From: Bin55 sp965203735
GTDB lineage: Bacteria; Pseudomonadota; Gammaproteobacteria; Pseudomonadales; Azotimanducaceae
Assembly: GCA_965203735.1 (NCBI GenBank)
Contig: OZ241909.1
Span: forward strand, 3,038,001 to 3,102,000
Length of the DNA stretch: 64,000 nt
Reading direction: 5' to 3'
A program made the translations under genes and the position numbers. Below are positions 62,868-64,000 of this stretch, one piece after another. The first letter of the stretch is position 1; each line of letters opens with the position of its first letter. The notes under the pieces are model-generated. The model was not told the origin of the DNA, did no database searches, and saw only the letters and a list, made by a program, of their open reading frames with translations.

Positions 62868-63473
62868 CTATTGGGTTGCAGACTCTCGCAACCACTCCCA
62901 AATTAGATTGAATCGTTGGTGAGCATCGTTCAGTTCAAGCAGCTTCTGTCGATATTGCAGGTCAATCGCTAGATGTTCCGACAATCGCATGCTAACCGAT
63001 GAAGCATCTGCAAAGTCTATGTTCAACTGTCCGGCTTCAGCGCCCATCGCGTCGATTACTTTCTGGAGAATGTCGACCAAGACGGTGTCGGATTTGCGAA
63101 TCTCGAGCTTTGGTTCATCCATTTCGATCCGCACTTGCGCCATTCGCAAGTGGTCTTCAAGTTCCCATGTAGTCTCCACATGAAATTTTGCTCCACCTTC
63201 GGCTAACACGTAGAAACGTCCATCGTCAAGCCTTCTGTGTTCACGAAGCGAAGCCAAAGTTCCCACGTTATGTATAGGGGGCGGGCTTGATGTTCCCTTC
63301 TCGTGTACTTCGCTTCCGTTCTTTAGCAAGACGACGCCAAAGCCAGTTTCAGTTTCGATGGCATTTTCAACCATAGTGACGTAGCGTGGTTCAAAGACGT
63401 GCAGGGGCAACAATCCATCTTTGAACAAAACCGTGCCAAGTGGAAACAGTGGCAGTTCAAGCTGAGGTGTCAA
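62868..63473 (-). CDS. LON substrate-binding domain protein
   Basis: A 201-residue protein formed by the N-terminal domain of Lon protease alone: LELPLFPLGTVLFKDGLLPLHVFEPRYV, then GFGVVLL and VGTLASL strand blocks and a helical tail. There is no ATPase or protease domain. Stand-alone members are common in proteobacteria and their function is unsettled; a substrate adaptor role has been proposed. It precedes nadD by 83 bp on the same strand. Confidence 0.9.
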   Translation of the reverse strand: MTPQLELPLFPLGTVLFKDGLLPLHVFEPRYVTMVENAIETETGFGVVLLKNGSEVHEKGTSSPPPIHNVGTLASLREHRRLDDGRFYVLAEGGAKFHVETTWELEDHLRMAQVRIEMDEPKLEIRKSDTVLVDILQKVIDAMGAEAGQLNIDFADASSVSMRLSEHLAIDLQYRQKLLELNDAHQRFNLIWEWLRESATQ

Positions 63474-63608
63474 TTCGAGACCAGCTGCACAAATTGCGGA
63501 AGATGCAAACCATGGTGAGCCCCAAGAGTTGGACCCATTGAGAAAGTCCTAACAAGTTGACTCTACTGCACATGTTACGAAATGGATTTCAAGTCTTGAA
63601 TCAGCGTT

Positions 63609-64000
63609 TCATAAAACAAGAGTAACAGTTAACAAGACACCGCCTAGCAATAAGCGATACACCACGAACGGAGTCATTCCAATCCGTTCGATCCACCTGA
63701 GAAATGCATCGATGCATAGGAATGCGCTGAGGAAGGAAAGTAATGTGCCAATTCCAAGGCTTAGCCAATCCACTTCACTTAGAGGACTGTTAGCTGCATC
63801 CAGACCAAGCAGCACAGTTGCTGCCGCAATTGTGGGGATAGCTAGCAAGAAAGAGAAGTCAGCTGAAGCGCGACGAGAGAATCCAAGAAACAGAGCAGCC
63901 GTAATCGTTATTCCCGAACGAGAAGTACCTGGGATCAATGCGACCGCCTGTGCAAGTCCGATAAGTAAGGCTTGAAAATTTGACATCTCGGACACTTCGC
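63609..64000 (-). CDS. uppP: Undecaprenyl-diphosphate phosphatase, partial
   Basis: The C-terminal 130 residues of BacA/UppP, which recycles the peptidoglycan lipid carrier; the 5' end is beyond the right edge. The second catalytic motif, IPGTSRSGITI, is complete, followed by four membrane helices (FLLAIPTIAAATVLL, LGIGTLLSFLSAFLCI and the terminal VVYRLLLGGVLLTVTLV). The first E-x-x-x-E motif is outside the window. Confidence 0.93.
   Translation of the reverse strand, partial: EVSEMSNFQALLIGLAQAVALIPGTSRSGITITAALFLGFSRRASADFSFLLAIPTIAAATVLLGLDAANSPLSEVDWLSLGIGTLLSFLSAFLCIDAFLRWIERIGMTPFVVYRLLLGGVLLTVTLVL

Noticed and set aside
62280..62906. 208-codon plus-strand frame
   Set aside because: It is antisense to nadD, which is certain from its motifs, and the translation looks like a complement shadow.
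1..64000. CRISPR arrays, insertion sequences, prophage genes, rRNA
   Set aside because: No regularly spaced repeats, transposase or phage-type proteins, or rRNA sequence were found on either strand.

Overview
The window reads as chromosomal DNA of a gammaproteobacterium, probably an uncultivated or little-studied aquatic lineage. The evidence is gene content and order: the lolB / hemA-prfA-prmC divergent pair, the tRNA-Gln-rplY-pth-ychF block, the nadD-rsfS-rlmH-mrdA-rodA-mltB-dacA-lipB cell-wall block, and a cmoA-cmoB pair next to ppk1. By eye the base composition is close to even (slightly under half GC). GTG and TTG starts and 1-4 bp stop/start overlaps are common, and strong Shine-Dalgarno sequences are rare. 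I cannot name a genus. I see no phage, transposase, insertion sequence, CRISPR array or rRNA.

Layout. (1) 1-8526: a cluster of at least three, probably four, paralogous membrane-anchored helical-repeat proteins. They are arranged around a divergent pair made of a four-helix membrane protein and a thioredoxin-fold fusion protein. (2) 8613-18122: a FAD amine-oxidase-like protein, an intact FitAB/VapBC-type toxin-antitoxin pair with a perfect 15-bp inverted-repeat operator, an unknown gene, ppk1, cmoA-cmoB, a small membrane protein, an acyl-CoA dehydrogenase and an Smr protein. (3) 18495-28261: RND efflux pair 1, an esterase with a small coupled gene, and a translationally coupled VOC-NorQ-NorD (CbbQ/CbbO-like) operon. 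(4) 28289-33563: YccA, short PutA and an LLM flavin oxidoreductase, all on the minus strand. (5) 34048-40093: two tandem DUF2799 lipoproteins, tRNA-Met(CAT) and RND efflux pair 2. (6) 40127-46695: two unknown proteins, then a coupled cluster of a BtaA-like DUF3419 aminocarboxypropyl transferase, a GNAT-like protein and a haem-oxygenase-like diiron oxidase, followed by DoxX and DUF1801 proteins. (7) 46731-54237: housekeeping genes ychF, pth, rplY, tRNA-Gln, lolB, hemA, prfA, prmC and moeB. (8) 54535-55186: a VapB antitoxin with a decayed vapC. (9) 55422-64000: lipB, dacA, mltB, rodA, mrdA, rlmH, rsfS, nadD, a LON-domain protein and a partial uppP.

How the genes work together. The right end is a cell-elongation and envelope block: PBP2 and RodA build the lateral wall, MltB and DacA trim it, and UppP recycles the lipid carrier. 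HemA, PrfA and PrmC link haem synthesis with translation termination, while YchF, Pth, L25, RsfS, RlmH and CmoAB all serve the ribosome or tRNA. The accessory parts hold the unexplained material. The two most interesting candidates are the repeat-protein cluster at 1-8526 and the SAM-transferase/GNAT/diiron-oxidase cluster at 42514-45495, which has the make-up of a small-molecule or modified-lipid pathway. No function has been shown here for either.
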